From Lysobacter sp. Root76 (GTDB lineage Bacteria; Pseudomonadota; Gammaproteobacteria; Xanthomonadales; Xanthomonadaceae): a stretch of 64,000 bases of DNA. This document shows, in pieces, positions 38,664-47,685 of this stretch (positions are counted from its first letter, which is position 1; every line of letters starts with the position of its first letter). A model generated the notes under the pieces. It ran no database searches. It had not been told where the DNA came from and worked only from the letters and a program-made list of their open reading frames with translations. The translations under genes and the position numbers were made by a program. The DNA lies in assembly GCF_001428685.1 (NCBI RefSeq), contig NZ_LMIK01000007.1, positions 187,662-251,661 on the forward strand, read 5' to 3'.

Positions 38664-40551
38664 ATGCACGCCGCTGCTATCAAACCCGCTTCTATCAAGC
38701 CCGCTTCCGCCCCGTTGCCCGCGCTGCTCGCGCTGGCACTCGCCCTGACCGCCGCACCCGCGCTCGCGCAGACCGCGCACGACCACGACCACGACCACGT
38801 CCGTCCCGCCGACGCCAGCGACGATCCGTTCGCGCCCGTCTATGTGGTCACGTCGCGCGAAACCTTCGATGCCGGGGTCAAGACCCTGGCGCGCCAATCC
38901 AGCGCCGTAGTCGGCGCCACCGGTGCGCCGCTGGTGATCTCGGAAGTGAAGACCCATCAACTGACCGACATCACCCGCCACGTGCACGAGAAGGAACGCC
39001 GTTGCGGCGGCTACTTCGCCTTCTCCAGCCGCGCCGAAGCCGAAGCCTTCGTGCGCAGCGACCGCAGCGCGCAGGCGATGGCCGGCAAGTTCCTGGCCGC
39101 CTACACCATCGACAACCAGGCCACGGTCACGCCCTGGCTGGGTCAGGTCGGCGAGAGCAACATCCGCTCCACCATCAGCCACCTGTCCACCCAGTACCCG
39201 AACCGCTACTACGCCTCGACCACCGGCCGCACCTCGGCCGAGTGGATTCGCAGCACCTGGCTGGGCCTGGCCAACGGCCGCAGCGACGTCAGCGCCGAGC
39301 TCTACACCGGTTGCACGACCTGTTCGACCCAGCCTTCGGTGATCCTGACCATCCAGGGCACCGATCTGCCGAACGAAGTCGTGGTGCTGGGCGCGCACCT
39401 GGATTCGATCTCCAACTCCGGCAGCGGCAACGCCATGAACGCGCCCGGCGCCGACGATGACGCCTCCGGCATCGCCACCCTCACCGAAGTGCTGCGCATC
39501 GCCATGGCCAGCGGCTACAAGCCCAAGCGCACGGTCAAGTTCATGGGCTATGCGGCCGAGGAAGTCGGCCTGCGCGGTTCCAAGGCCATCGCGACCTCGT
39601 ACCAGAGCCAGGGCGTCAACGTGGTCGCGGCGCTGCAGCTGGACATGACCAACTACCGCACCAGCTCCGATCCGCACGTCAAAGTGATTACCGACTACTC
39701 CAACGCCGGCATGGTCCAGTTCCTGCAGGACCTGTTCACCTCCTACATGGGCGGCAGCGGCCTCAACCTGGTCACCGAGGCCTGCGGTTACGGTTGCTCC
39801 GACCATGCCTCCTGGACCGCGGCCGGCTATCCGTCGGCGATGTATCACGAGGGCCGGCTGTTCCCGAACCTGCACACCTCCGGCGACACCCTGGCCAACA
39901 TGGGCAACTCGGCGACCAACAGCGTGCCGTTCGCGAAGCTGGGCCTGGCCTTCCTCGGCGAAGCGGCCAAGACGGCGAGCGGGGGGCCTAGCAACAACGC
40001 GCCGGTGGCGAACTTCAGTTCCTCGGTTTCGGGCCTGACCGCGACCTTCAGCGACAGCTCCAGCGACAGCGACGGTTCCATCGTCTCGCGCAGCTGGAAC
40101 TTCGGCGACGGCAGCACCTCGACCGCGACCAACCCGAGCAAGACCTACGGCGCCTCCGGCACCTACACGGTCGCGCTCACCGTCACCGACGACGACGGCG
40201 CCAGCAACACCAAGACCGCATCGGTCACGGTGAACGGCAGCGGCGCGCAGACCTACAGCAACGGCACCGACTACGCGATCAACGACAACGCCACCGTCAA
40301 CAGCCCGATCTCGGTGACCGGCCGCACCGGCAATGCACAGCTACAAGGGCGATCTGAAGGTCGACCTGGTCGCGCCCGACGGCACGCTCTACAACATCCA
40401 CAACCGCAGCGGCGGCAGCGCCGACAACGTGATCGGCACCTTCACCTTCAACCTTTCCAGCGAAGCCCTCAACGGGACCTGGAACCTGCGCGTGAACGAC
40501 AACGCCAATGCGGACACCGGCCGCATCGACAGCTGGAGCATCACCTTCTGA
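38664..40551 (+). CDS. Secreted M28 aminopeptidase with PKD and P domains; frameshifted in the P domain
   Basis: Signal peptide to about residue 36 (PALAQTAH), propeptide, then an M28 domain like Vibrio leucine aminopeptidase. Two-zinc ligands are visible: His245 (GAHLDS), Asp264 (PGADDDASG), Glu299/Glu300 (YAAEEVGLRG), Asp327 (LQLDMT) and His404 (NLHTSGDT). PKD (about 452-530) and P/Homo B domains follow. Near 40335, after GRTGN, 35 nt are missing relative to the intact paralogue; the tail from [16 protein letters not shown] to SWSITF is in the +1 frame and stops at 40551, while the original frame continues to 40613. It is the last enzyme of the locus and would complete peptide breakdown to amino acids. 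Confidence 0.9.
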
Positions 40552-40714
40552 GGCAAGGGCAGGGCGGGCCGCCGCGGCGGCCCGTCCCGCGTGCGCGGTG
40601 CGAGGGCCGTTGAGCCACTAGCCTCTAGGCCTGATCGACGAGGCATGCAGCCTAGCCCGAAAGCCCTAAATCTCCGTACTGGACCAGGACTTGCTTGATG
40701 GACAGCATGCCGCT

Positions 40715-40765
40715 GCCTAACGCATCGAGCCGCGAAGCGGTTTCGGTTTGAATGAATTGTTAGGT
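40715..40765 (-). other. Integron attC recombination site
   Basis: Read on the minus strand, the site starts with ACCTAAC (40765-40759, RYYYAAC box) followed by AATTCATTC, contains the inner stem AAACCGAAACCGC-TTCG-CGGCTCG, and ends with GTTAGGC (40721-40715, GTTRRRY box). Order and boxes match attC (59-be) sites of integron cassettes, at a compact 51 nt. The stop codon of the adjacent minus-strand gene falls inside the first box, as is usual for cassettes. No integrase gene or attI is seen in the window, so this would be an isolated cassette. Just past the crossover on the minus strand there is an 18-codon reading frame from ATG 40708, too short to call. Confidence 0.78.
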
Positions 40766-41143
40766 GCCATCTGTCGGAATATGAAGCGGTTGGCACACAT
40801 TGCCGACTTTAAGCGACAACAGTCGATCCGTTGCCAGCGCGAACAGCTTGGCGCCAATGTGGTCGGCATCTGGACTGAGGGTGGCAGCGGCAGGGAGATA
40901 GATAACCTGTCCGTTCTCCGAGACGCTGCCTGAGCCGACAGGAGCTCCAGCGATCACGAAAATCTGCACGGTACGCGGGTCGTTATCCGGAAGAGTCTCC
41001 AGCGTTGCGTCCGGGGTGACCATGGGCTGGATGGACTTTAGCAACGCAACTCGCTCCGCCTGGCAATCAATCGAGGAGGTTGATGGAGAAGGCGGAGTTC
41101 CAGCGCCCGTGATGATCAACGCTACGAGTATCAGTGTGGTCAT
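40760..41143 (-). CDS. Integron-cassette gene, small secreted protein of unknown function
   Basis: A 127-residue protein started at ATG 41143, with CAGGTG upstream. It begins with a hydrophobic segment (MTTLILVALIITGAG) that could be a signal peptide or lipid-free anchor, then Pro/Ser linker and a domain with Cys27 and Cys116. No family is recognised. Composition is clearly less GC-rich (about 56%) than the neighbours, in keeping with lateral acquisition. Its TAA stop lies within the attC box, and a cassette-type boundary GTTGGGC (minus strand, 41173-41167) lies about 25 bp upstream, defining a cassette of about 450 bp. Confidence 0.65.
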   Translation of the reverse strand: MTTLILVALIITGAGTPPSPSTSSIDCQAERVALLKSIQPMVTPDATLETLPDNDPRTVQIFVIAGAPVGSGSVSENGQVIYLPAAATLSPDADHIGAKLFALATDRLLSLKVGNVCQPLHIPTDGT

Positions 41144-41474
41144 TGCGGCACCTGATGTTTGAGTGGGCCCAACTGCGGTACTGACATGGACCTCATGCCC
41201 GTTCCGCGAATTTTTACGGTCGCGGAGATTTCTATTGCTGGACTCTGGAATATGCCCGGCAGGGCAGAGCTGTCCCTCGATCCGAAAACGGGGTGTGACT
41301 CGGGTTTTGGCAAGCCGACCAAGGCTTGTCAATCAAACTGTTCCTGCCCATCGCAAAGGTTTGCAGCAAGAATAAAGCGCCGCTTATGCGCGATCTGCGC
41401 GCGCATCTCGCTGCGAAAAAACGGCCGTATCGGATTCGTTCCGCGCCGACGCTGGGGCAATGTGAGCGTGCGGC
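41144..41474. other. Low-GC intergenic stretch with cassette boundary, no gene
   Basis: Contains GCCCAAC (41167-41173), the inverse of a GTTRRRY cassette junction. The stretch to about 41460 is also AT-richer than the chromosome average and may be the rest of the inserted DNA. I see no second attC, no integrase and no convincing open frame. Confidence 0.5.
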
Positions 41475-41960
41475 TCAGATCGCCTCGAAGCGATTGGCGG
41501 CGACGTTCTTGCGGACCTTGTTCGGGTCCCAGATCAGGCCGTTCATGGCGATGTACACGCCCGGCGGCAGCGACTGCACCGCGCCGACCGCGCAGCCGAC
41601 GTTGAACTCGGCATCCGAGCCGCGGAAGCGCGCCGGGCTCAGTGCGCCGGTCAGGACGATGGTCTTGTCGGTCAGCGCGGCCAGCACCTTGGCGGTCTCG
41701 ACCATGGTGTCGGTGCCGTGGGTGATCAGCACGTGCTTGGCCGGCTGCGCGGCGATCGCGGCGCGGATCAGCTCGCGGTCGTCGTTGGTTATGTGCAGCG
41801 AGTCCTTGCGGATGATCGGGATCACGTTGAACTGGAAGGTCACGCCCAGCTCGCGCAGGATGCCGCCGATCTGCGGCTCGCCGATCTGGTAGTCGGACTT
41901 GTCGTCGAAGTAGATCTTGTCGATCGTGCCGCCGGTGGTGACGATGCAGAGCTGGTCCAT
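41475..41960 (-). CDS. Asparaginase-domain protein, short form
   Basis: A 161-residue protein corresponding to only the N-terminal catalytic domain of L-asparaginases (usual length about 330). The two active-site threonine motifs are present: TTGGTIDK near the N-terminus and HGTDTM at 81-86, and ALTDKTIVLTGALSPARF follows. Short single-domain asparaginase-like proteins are widespread in xanthomonads; whether they hydrolyse asparagine alone is unclear. ATG 41960 gives the normal start MDQLCIVTTGG. It stands between the cassette insertion and a REP pair. Confidence 0.88.
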   Translation of the reverse strand: MDQLCIVTTGGTIDKIYFDDKSDYQIGEPQIGGILRELGVTFQFNVIPIIRKDSLHITNDDRELIRAAIAAQPAKHVLITHGTDTMVETAKVLAALTDKTIVLTGALSPARFRGSDAEFNVGCAVGAVQSLPPGVYIAMNGLIWDPNKVRKNVAANRFEAI

Positions 41961-42018
41961 CGAAGCTGGGTCGCGAGGCTGGGGTCCGCGCAATTATAGG
42001 CCCGCGCACCGTCACCCT

Positions 42019-42101
42019 GTGGGAGCGGCGTAAGCCGCGATCGAAGGCCCGCGCCGTGGCGCAGCCGCGCGGGTGCCCGATCGCGGCTTACGCCGCTCCC
42101 A
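42019..42101 (+). repeat. Inverted pair of REP elements
   Basis: GTGGGAGCGGCGTAAGCCGC (from 42019) and its inverse (42079-42101) flank a 37-nt loop, between the asparaginase and DUF2069 genes. Same family as 25.7, 30.9, 45.4 and 47.8 kb. Confidence 0.88.
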
Positions 42102-42139
42102 CAGACAGCGCGGCGGTTGCCGGCGCAGGAGTAGTGCGT

Positions 42140-42481
42140 TCAGACCGCGGGCTTGCCGCCGAACCGCGACTTCAAGCCCGGCAGGCTCGCGGCGAACACC
42201 ACGATCACGGCCAGGATCAGTTCAGTCCAGGCGTACAGGCGTTCGGGCGGGCGCGAATAGGCCACCATCACCCCATGGCTGAACCAGGCCAGCGCCAGCA
42301 CCGCCGACCAGAAGCCGGCGCGCGGGTTGCCGCGCAGCACGCCCAGCGCAAGCCAGGCCGGCGGCAGCGCGAACACCGCCAGCGCGCCCCAGGCCGGCGG
42401 CGTACGGCCGCCGAACCACAGCGCGTACAGCGCGACCAGGCCGATCAGCGCCAGCGCCAGGACCTTGCGCGGCAAGCTCAT
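42140..42481 (-). CDS. DUF2069 membrane protein
   Basis: A 113-residue inner-membrane protein with four short helices (VLALALIGLVALYALWFG, LAVFALPPAWLALGVL, GFWSAVLALAWFSHGVMVAY and LILAVIVVFAASLPGL). The FSHGVMVAYSRPPERLYAW block is typical of DUF2069. Function unknown. It overlaps the wrbA stop by 4 nt (ATGA), an arrangement in which DUF2069 follows a WrbA-like flavoprotein in many gammaproteobacteria. Confidence 0.88.
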   Translation of the reverse strand: MSLPRKVLALALIGLVALYALWFGGRTPPAWGALAVFALPPAWLALGVLRGNPRAGFWSAVLALAWFSHGVMVAYSRPPERLYAWTELILAVIVVFAASLPGLKSRFGGKPAV

Positions 42482-43071
42482 CGGCTCACCTTGAGGGTCA
42501 GTTCGGCCACGCGCCGGCCGAGCACGCGCGCCAGCCGCGCCTCGTCCTCGCTGGGCTGCGGGTCGTCCTGGCTGCCGGCGACGTGGCTGGCGCCGTAGGG
42601 CGTGCCGCCGCCGCGGGTGCTGCTGAGCGTGGGTTCGGTGTAGGGAATGCCGAGGATCACGCAGCCGTGGTGCAGCAGCGGCACCATCATCGTCAGCAGG
42701 GTCGATTCCTGGCCGCCGTGCTGGGTCGCGGTCGAGGTGAATACCGCGGCCGGCTTGCCGACCAGGGTGCCGCTGGCCCACTCCGCGCCCAGGCCGTCCA
42801 GCCAGTGCTTCATCGGCGCGGCCATGTTGCCGAAGCGGGTCGGGCTGCCCAGGACCAGCCCGGCGCATTCGACCAGGTCGCGCGATTCCACATAGGGTGC
42901 GCCGTCTTCGGGCACCGGCGGTGCCGCGGTCTGGGTCACGGCGGCGACCGGAGGCACCGTGCGCAGCCGCGCCTGCACGCCCTCGACCTCGCCGATGCCG
43001 CGCGCGATCTGGCGCGCCAGCCGCGCCACCGATCCGCCGCGGCTGTAGTAGAGCACCAGAACTTCGGTCAT
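42478..43071 (-). CDS. wrbA: WrbA-type NAD(P)H:quinone oxidoreductase
   Basis: A 197-residue flavodoxin-like FMN protein that reduces quinones by two electrons. The FMN phosphate loop is YYSRGGSVARLA near the N-terminus, with GSPTRFGNMAAPMKHWLDG, TATQHGGQESTLLTM and TLSSTRGGGTPYGAS as further WrbA signatures. ATG 43071 gives MTEVLVLYYS. It is coupled to DUF2069 downstream. Likely part of protection against redox-cycling quinones, complementing the OxyR/AhpC system. Confidence 0.94.
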   Translation of the reverse strand: MTEVLVLYYSRGGSVARLARQIARGIGEVEGVQARLRTVPPVAAVTQTAAPPVPEDGAPYVESRDLVECAGLVLGSPTRFGNMAAPMKHWLDGLGAEWASGTLVGKPAAVFTSTATQHGGQESTLLTMMVPLLHHGCVILGIPYTEPTLSSTRGGGTPYGASHVAGSQDDPQPSEDEARLARVLGRRVAELTLKVSR

Positions 43072-43198
43072 CGCATTCTCCTGTTGCGGGTAAGCATAGT
43101 GGCTGCGCGGCCGCGCTTGCGAGCCAGCCGGCTTCCGCCCCGCCCGAACGCGATCCCTGCATGCCCTGCGCACGCGCCATCGGTTACCCTCCGGGGCG

Positions 43199-44464
43199 AT
43201 GGAACCGCTGAACACGATCAATCGCTGGGGCGACCGCATGCGCGACCGCGCACGCGTCGGCACCTTCTTCCGTTTTCTGGCCCGGCGCTTCCTCGACGAC
43301 AACCTGTTCCAGGCCGCCGGCGCGCTGTCCTACACCACCGTGTTCGCCCTGGTGCCGCTGTCGATGGTGGTGTTCGGGGTGCTGTCGGCGTTCCCGGTGT
43401 TCGGCGAATGGAGCGACCGCCTCAGCGACTATGTGTTCTCCAACTTCGTGCCCTCGGCGGCGCGCTCGGTCGAGGCCAGTCTCAAGCAGTTCTCGGCCAA
43501 CATCGGCCAGCTCACCGCGGCCGGCGTGATCGCCCTGGTGGTGTCGCTGCTGATCACGCTCAACGGGGTGGAGACGACTTTCAACCGGATCTGGCGGGTC
43601 AAGGCGGCGCGGCCCCAGGTCGGGCGCTTCCTGGTCTATTGGACCGTGCTGACCCTGGGGGCGCTGATGGCCGCGGCCAGCCTGGCGGTGTCGGCCAAGT
43701 TCTTCTCGATGGAGGTGTTCGCGACCCAGCCCGGACGGTGGCTGGAGCGCGTGTTGCTGCAACTGGCGCCGGTGGCGATCGAATGGCTGGCATTCGCCGC
43801 CATCTACCGCGTGGTCCCGCACCGCACGATCCATTGGCGCCATGCCTTCGCCGGCGCGCTGCTGGCGGCGACGCTGTTCGAGTTGGTGAAGTGGGGCATC
43901 GGCCTGTACCTGGGCAGCTTCGGCTCCTATTCCAAGATCTACGGCGCGTTCGCGGCGGTGCCGATCTTCCTGCTGTGGATCTACCTGAGCTGGATCGCGG
44001 TGCTGCTGGGCGCGTCGCTGGCGTCGTCGATCTCGGCCTTCCGTTACCAGCCCATCGCCATGCGCCTGCCGCTGGGCTTCGAGATGTACGGGCTACTGCG
44101 CTTGCTGGCGCGCTTCAACGAGGCCCGCACCGAAGGCCGCGGTTTGCACAGCGACGAAATCCAGCAGCTCGAGCCCATGCTCACCGACACCCTGGTCCAG
44201 CAGATGCTGTCGCAGCTATGCCAGATCAACGTGGTCGCGCGCGCCGAGACCGGCGAATGGCTGCTGTCGCGCGATCTCGACGACCTGTCGCTGGGCGAAC
44301 TCTACGAAGCCTGCAGCCTGCGCATCCCGATCGCCGAAGCCATGCTGCCCTGCCGCGACGATTCGCTGGGCCGCTCGGCGGTCGCCGCCATGGACGAACT
44401 GCGCATTCCCTTGCGCGACCTGCTCAAACGCCGCGTTTCCACCATCCACGCCGACCAGGAATGA
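43199..44464 (+). CDS. YihY/BrkB family inner-membrane protein
   Basis: A 421-residue protein with six transmembrane helices in the first 280 residues (for example TTVFALVPLSMVVFGVLSAF and FAAVPIFLLWIYLSWIAVLL) and a C-terminal cytoplasmic domain of about 130 residues that resembles a winged helix. DDNLFQAAGALSYTT and GSYSKIYGAFAAVPIFLLWIY are family hallmarks. Once annotated as ribonuclease BN, the family is now regarded as membrane proteins of uncertain transport role. ATG 43199 is the first start after the divergent wrbA promoter. Confidence 0.93.
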   Translation: MEPLNTINRWGDRMRDRARVGTFFRFLARRFLDDNLFQAAGALSYTTVFALVPLSMVVFGVLSAFPVFGEWSDRLSDYVFSNFVPSAARSVEASLKQFSANIGQLTAAGVIALVVSLLITLNGVETTFNRIWRVKAARPQVGRFLVYWTVLTLGALMAAASLAVSAKFFSMEVFATQPGRWLERVLLQLAPVAIEWLAFAAIYRVVPHRTIHWRHAFAGALLAATLFELVKWGIGLYLGSFGSYSKIYGAFAAVPIFLLWIYLSWIAVLLGASLASSISAFRYQPIAMRLPLGFEMYGLLRLLARFNEARTEGRGLHSDEIQQLEPMLTDTLVQQMLSQLCQINVVARAETGEWLLSRDLDDLSLGELYEACSLRIPIAEAMLPCRDDSLGRSAVAAMDELRIPLRDLLKRRVSTIHADQE

Positions 44465-44469
44465 AACCG

Positions 44470-45099
44470 ATGACGTTACGCCGCCTTGCCCCGATCCTTG
44501 CGCTGTCGTTGCTGACCGTCGCGCTCGCGGGCTGCAACAAACCGGCGCCGACGCCCGAGCCCAAGGTCGAGGCGCCCGCGCCCAAGCCGCCCGTCGAAGC
44601 GCCGGCGCCGGCGCCGGCCGAGCCGGCCGCTGCCGAAGCCGCGGCCGCCAAGCCCGGCGCCGTGCCGGAGCTGAAACTGCCGACCTTGGACAACGGCGAG
44701 TTCGACCTGGCCGCGCATCGCGGCAAATGGGTGGTGGTGAACTTCTGGGCGACCTGGTGCGCGCCCTGCCTGAAGGAAATGCCGGAACTGTCGGCGATGG
44801 ATGCGATGCGCGAGCACATCGAAGTGATCGGCCTGGCCTACGAGGAAATCGACGCGGCCGACATGCGCGCGTTCCTGAAGAAGCGTCCGGTGGTCTACCC
44901 GATCGCGATCGTCGACACCTACGACCCGCCCAAAGCCTTCGACACCCCGCGCGGCCTGCCGACCACCTATCTGGTAGGCCCCGACGGCAAGATCGTCGAC
45001 AAATTCATGGGCCCGGTGACCGCGACCATGATCGAAGGCGCGATCGCCAAGGCCGGCGGCCCGGCCGCGCCCGCGGAGGCGAAGCCGAGCCGGTCGTGA
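44470..45099 (+). CDS. TlpA-like thioredoxin-fold lipoprotein
   Basis: A 209-residue exported lipoprotein: lipobox VALAGC (Cys22), a Pro/Ala/Glu-rich tether of about 40 residues, then a thioredoxin domain with the WCAPC active site at 96-100 and the cis-Pro GLPTTYLVG. It should act in periplasmic disulfide exchange, for instance cytochrome c maturation or repair. I chose ATG 44470, 9 nt after AGGA; an ATG at 44461 overlapping the yihY stop is too close to that site. The gene is coupled to the acylphosphatase gene by a GTGA overlap. Confidence 0.9.
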   Translation: MTLRRLAPILALSLLTVALAGCNKPAPTPEPKVEAPAPKPPVEAPAPAPAEPAAAEAAAAKPGAVPELKLPTLDNGEFDLAAHRGKWVVVNFWATWCAPCLKEMPELSAMDAMREHIEVIGLAYEEIDAADMRAFLKKRPVVYPIAIVDTYDPPKAFDTPRGLPTTYLVGPDGKIVDKFMGPVTATMIEGAIAKAGGPAAPAEAKPSRS

Positions 45100-45365
45100 G
45101 CGCGGCGCGCTACTACATCGGCGGCAAGGTCCAGGGCGTGTGGTTCCGCGCCAGCACGCGCGAACAGGCGCTGGCGCTGGGCCTGCGCGGCTACGCGCGC
45201 AATCTCGCCGACGGCCGGGTCGAGGTGCTGGCGGCCGGCGACGATGCGGCGTTGGCGACGCTCGAGGCCTGGCTGCGGCGCGGGCCGGCCAACGCCCGCG
45301 TCGACCATCTCGAACGCGAGCAGGCGCACGAGGACGAGGCCGGCGGCGGTTTCGTCTGCGGTTGA
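45096..45365 (+). CDS. acyP: Acylphosphatase
   Basis: An 89-residue enzyme that hydrolyses acyl phosphates such as carbamoyl phosphate and 1,3-bisphosphoglycerate. The phosphate loop GKVQGVWFRAST contains the catalytic Arg, and the catalytic Asn is in GYARNLADGRVEV. GTG 45096 overlaps the upstream TGA as GTGA. The family's usual length is about 90 residues, so it is complete. Confidence 0.93.
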   Translation: MSAARYYIGGKVQGVWFRASTREQALALGLRGYARNLADGRVEVLAAGDDAALATLEAWLRRGPANARVDHLEREQAHEDEAGGGFVCG

Positions 45366-45412
45366 GGCGTAGCGATCCCGGCCGATCGCAAGATCGTTCC
45401 CGCCCGCTTTCT

Positions 45413-45490
45413 GTGGGAGCGGTGTAAGCCGCGATCGCATGGTCGCGGATCGCAACGCTGGCAGCCGACCGCGGCTCACGCCGCTCCCAC
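45413..45490 (+). repeat. Inverted pair of REP elements
   Basis: GTGGGAGCGGTGTAAGCCGC (from 45413) and CGCGGCTCACGCCGCTCCCAC (45470-45490) are inverse, diverged copies between the acylphosphatase and DUF2145 genes. Confidence 0.85.
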
Positions 45491-45502
45491 AACGGTCTGG
45501 GC

Positions 45503-46360
45503 TCACGCCGGGCCGGGCCGCACCATCAATCGCCCGTTGCGCCACTCGCGCTGTTCGCTCGCATAGCCGCGCCGCTGCAGGTAGTCGAAGATCGAACGCA
45601 CCGTGACGACCGGGTAGTCGCCGGACAAGCGCGTGCCGACCGGATGATCGGTGAAGGCTGCGTTGGCCGAGAACAGGCCGCCGAGCACGCGCTTGGAATA
45701 GGGGATATGCACGCGGTCCGGCCGGAAGCCGTCGCGCTGGGCCCAGGCGTAGGCGCTGCGGCGGTCGCCCATGGTCGCGGCGTCGTTCGCGCTCGCGGCC
45801 AGCAGTTCCAGCACCCAGGCGGTGGAGTTCTGATAGTCGTCGCTGCCCGGGCGCGCGATCAGGCTGTAGTGCGGCTGGTGCAGGCTGCGCTGCGGCAGCG
45901 CGCGCAATCGCGTCGCCAGGCGCTCGGCCTGCGCCGGCTGCAGCCAGACGATGCGTGCGTCCTGGTTGACCAGGTCGTCGCTGAAGAAATTGACCAGGCC
46001 CTGGGCGTAGAGGTTAGAACGGTCGCTGCCGCATTCGTTGAGCAGATGGACCGCGGTCCAGCGGCCATTGGAGTGATCGCGCACCACGAAGCCGACATGG
46101 CTGTAGACCAGGCCCTGCGCCGACAAGTCGGTGCCGACCCGCGCGACCAAGGCCACCGGCGCATCGCGTTCGTCCAGCGCGGCGGCCACGCGCAACGCGG
46201 TGGCCGCGGCCGCGGCGACCTTCTCGGCCGACACGGTCTGTGCGTCGCAGCGGGTGCCGGCTTCGGCTCGCGGCGCGCCGAAGGCGATCAGCACGATCGC
46301 GGTCGGCAGGATCGCGGTCAGGACGAGGTGGCGCCAGATCGGCCGTGCTTCAGCTCGCAT
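45503..46360 (-). CDS. DUF2145 family exported protein
   Basis: A 285-residue secreted protein with signal peptide (HLVLTAILPTAIVLIAFG...AEAG). The DUF2145 domain fills the rest: LVARVGTDLSAQGLVYSHVGF, WTAVHLLNECGSDRSNLYAQG and YQNSTAWVLELLA. Conserved Cys, His and Asn residues around SHVGF and NSTAWVLE suggest an NlpC/P60-like papain fold (permuted), but no activity is known. ATG 46360 is preferred over an upstream start because it begins the signal peptide. It follows a small secreted protein gene by 17 bp, likely one operon. Confidence 0.86.
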   Translation of the reverse strand: MRAEARPIWRHLVLTAILPTAIVLIAFGAPRAEAGTRCDAQTVSAEKVAAAAATALRVAAALDERDAPVALVARVGTDLSAQGLVYSHVGFVVRDHSNGRWTAVHLLNECGSDRSNLYAQGLVNFFSDDLVNQDARIVWLQPAQAERLATRLRALPQRSLHQPHYSLIARPGSDDYQNSTAWVLELLAASANDAATMGDRRSAYAWAQRDGFRPDRVHIPYSKRVLGGLFSANAAFTDHPVGTRLSGDYPVVTVRSIFDYLQRRGYASEQREWRNGRLMVRPGPA

Positions 46361-46377
46361 GGGATTACGCTCCTCGC

Positions 46378-46818
46378 TCAGTCGATACGTTGGCTGTGCA
46401 GCAACTCTCGCGCCCGCTCGTTGGGAACGAAGCACAGCGCGTGGCCGCCGGCGCTGAGCAGCCAGCCGGCCGCGACCACGCTGACCGCGACCGCCTGACC
46501 GACGTGCAGGCCCAGTTCCTTGGCCGCTTGCGCCGACAGGTAGACCACGAAGGACGCGCCGACCCCGACCGCCGACACCGTGACCGCCACGCCCTGGGCG
46601 CTGGCGGCGACGCCGGTGACCGAGAACTTGGCGCCTTCCGACAACGCTAGCGCGACCGCGGCCGGGACTTCGACCGAAGCGGCGAGGCTGGCCTCGGACT
46701 GGCGACTGGCGGCGTCGGACTGGATGGCCGCAAAAGCTGGCGTCCCAGCCAGCAGGCCAGCGGCGGCCGAAACGACCAGGACGAGGGGGAAACTCCAGCG
46801 TGGGACGTTCCTAGGCAT
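46378..46818 (-). CDS. Small secreted hypothetical protein
   Basis: A 146-residue exported protein with signal peptide (FPLVLVVSAAAGLLAGTPAFA). The mature part is rich in Ala, Val and Ser and contains a hydrophobic stretch GVAVTVSAVGVGASFVVYLSA and GQAVAVSVVAAGWLLS that could be beta-rich or membrane-associated. No family is recognised beyond similar genes placed next to DUF2145. It is divergent from the XRE regulator at 46930. Confidence 0.7.
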   Translation of the reverse strand: MPRNVPRWSFPLVLVVSAAAGLLAGTPAFAAIQSDAASRQSEASLAASVEVPAAVALALSEGAKFSVTGVAASAQGVAVTVSAVGVGASFVVYLSAQAAKELGLHVGQAVAVSVVAAGWLLSAGGHALCFVPNERARELLHSQRID

Positions 46819-46929
46819 CGCGCTTGCTCATCAGGGTCTGGGGACACGCTGGCCAGCGCCGCGAGCGTTTGCAACGCGCATCGGCGGGGTGGCTCCCGTC
46901 GCGCTGCCGGGTAGCGTATTTTTATACCC

Positions 46930-47673
46930 ATGGCCCTGTCCCTAGAACTCGTCGACGCCCTCAAACGTTTCCTGCGCGCGCAGGACCTCACTTACCGCGA
47001 CCTGGCGACCCGGCTGAAGCTCAGCGAGGCCGCGGTCAAACGCATGTTCTCCAAGCGCGCCATGAGCCTGGAGCGGCTGGAGCAGATCTGCGACGTGCTG
47101 GATGTCGGCCTGGCCGAACTCAGCGCCGAAGCCGCGCGCGGGCGCAAGGCCATGGCCGAGCTCAGCGAGGCCCAGGAGCAGGCCCTGGTCGACGAGCCGG
47201 CGCTGCTGCTGGCCGCGTTCCTGACCCTCAATCGCTGGAAGCAGGAGGACGTGCAGGAGCACTTCCTGTTCGACGACGCGCAGTGGACCCGACTGCTGGT
47301 GCGGCTGGACCGGCTCGGCATCATCGAACTGATGCCCGGCAACCGCGGCCGCCCGCTGACCGCGCGCAACTTCCGCTGGCGCGCCGACGGGCCGATGGAA
47401 CGGTATTTCCGGCTGAACCTGCTCGGCGATTTCTTCGCCGACCCCTTCGACGGCGAACAGGACGTGCTGTTGCTGCTCAGCGGCAGCCTGAGCATCGCCG
47501 GCATCCGCCAGCTCAAGCAGCGCCTGGGCGAGGTCGCGCGCGAATTCGACTCGCTGCTGGCGCGCGATGCCGCGCTGAGCGCGCGGGATCGGGTCGGCGT
47601 GAGCCTGGTGCTGGCGCAGAAGCCGTGGCTGCTGCAGCTGTTCCAGCCGTATCGGCGGTCGCAGGCGGGCTAG
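46930..47673 (+). CDS. XRE-family helix-turn-helix regulator
   Basis: A 247-residue protein with an N-terminal XRE domain (about residues 8-62: LTYRDLATRLKLSEAAVKRMFS and LEQICDVLDVGLAELS) and a C-terminal region of about 180 residues that includes a possible winged helix (WTRLLVRLDRLGIIELMPGN). The C-terminal part is not assigned. It is divergent from the secreted protein/DUF2145 pair across 111 bp and is the best local candidate to regulate it. Confidence 0.85.
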   Translation: MALSLELVDALKRFLRAQDLTYRDLATRLKLSEAAVKRMFSKRAMSLERLEQICDVLDVGLAELSAEAARGRKAMAELSEAQEQALVDEPALLLAAFLTLNRWKQEDVQEHFLFDDAQWTRLLVRLDRLGIIELMPGNRGRPLTARNFRWRADGPMERYFRLNLLGDFFADPFDGEQDVLLLLSGSLSIAGIRQLKQRLGEVAREFDSLLARDAALSARDRVGVSLVLAQKPWLLQLFQPYRRSQAG

Positions 47674-47685
47674 CTGAAGAGGGTC

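Noticed and set aside
40621..40714. Second cassette gene after the attC crossover
   Set aside because: Only an 18-codon frame from ATG 40708 is open before a stop; too short to support.
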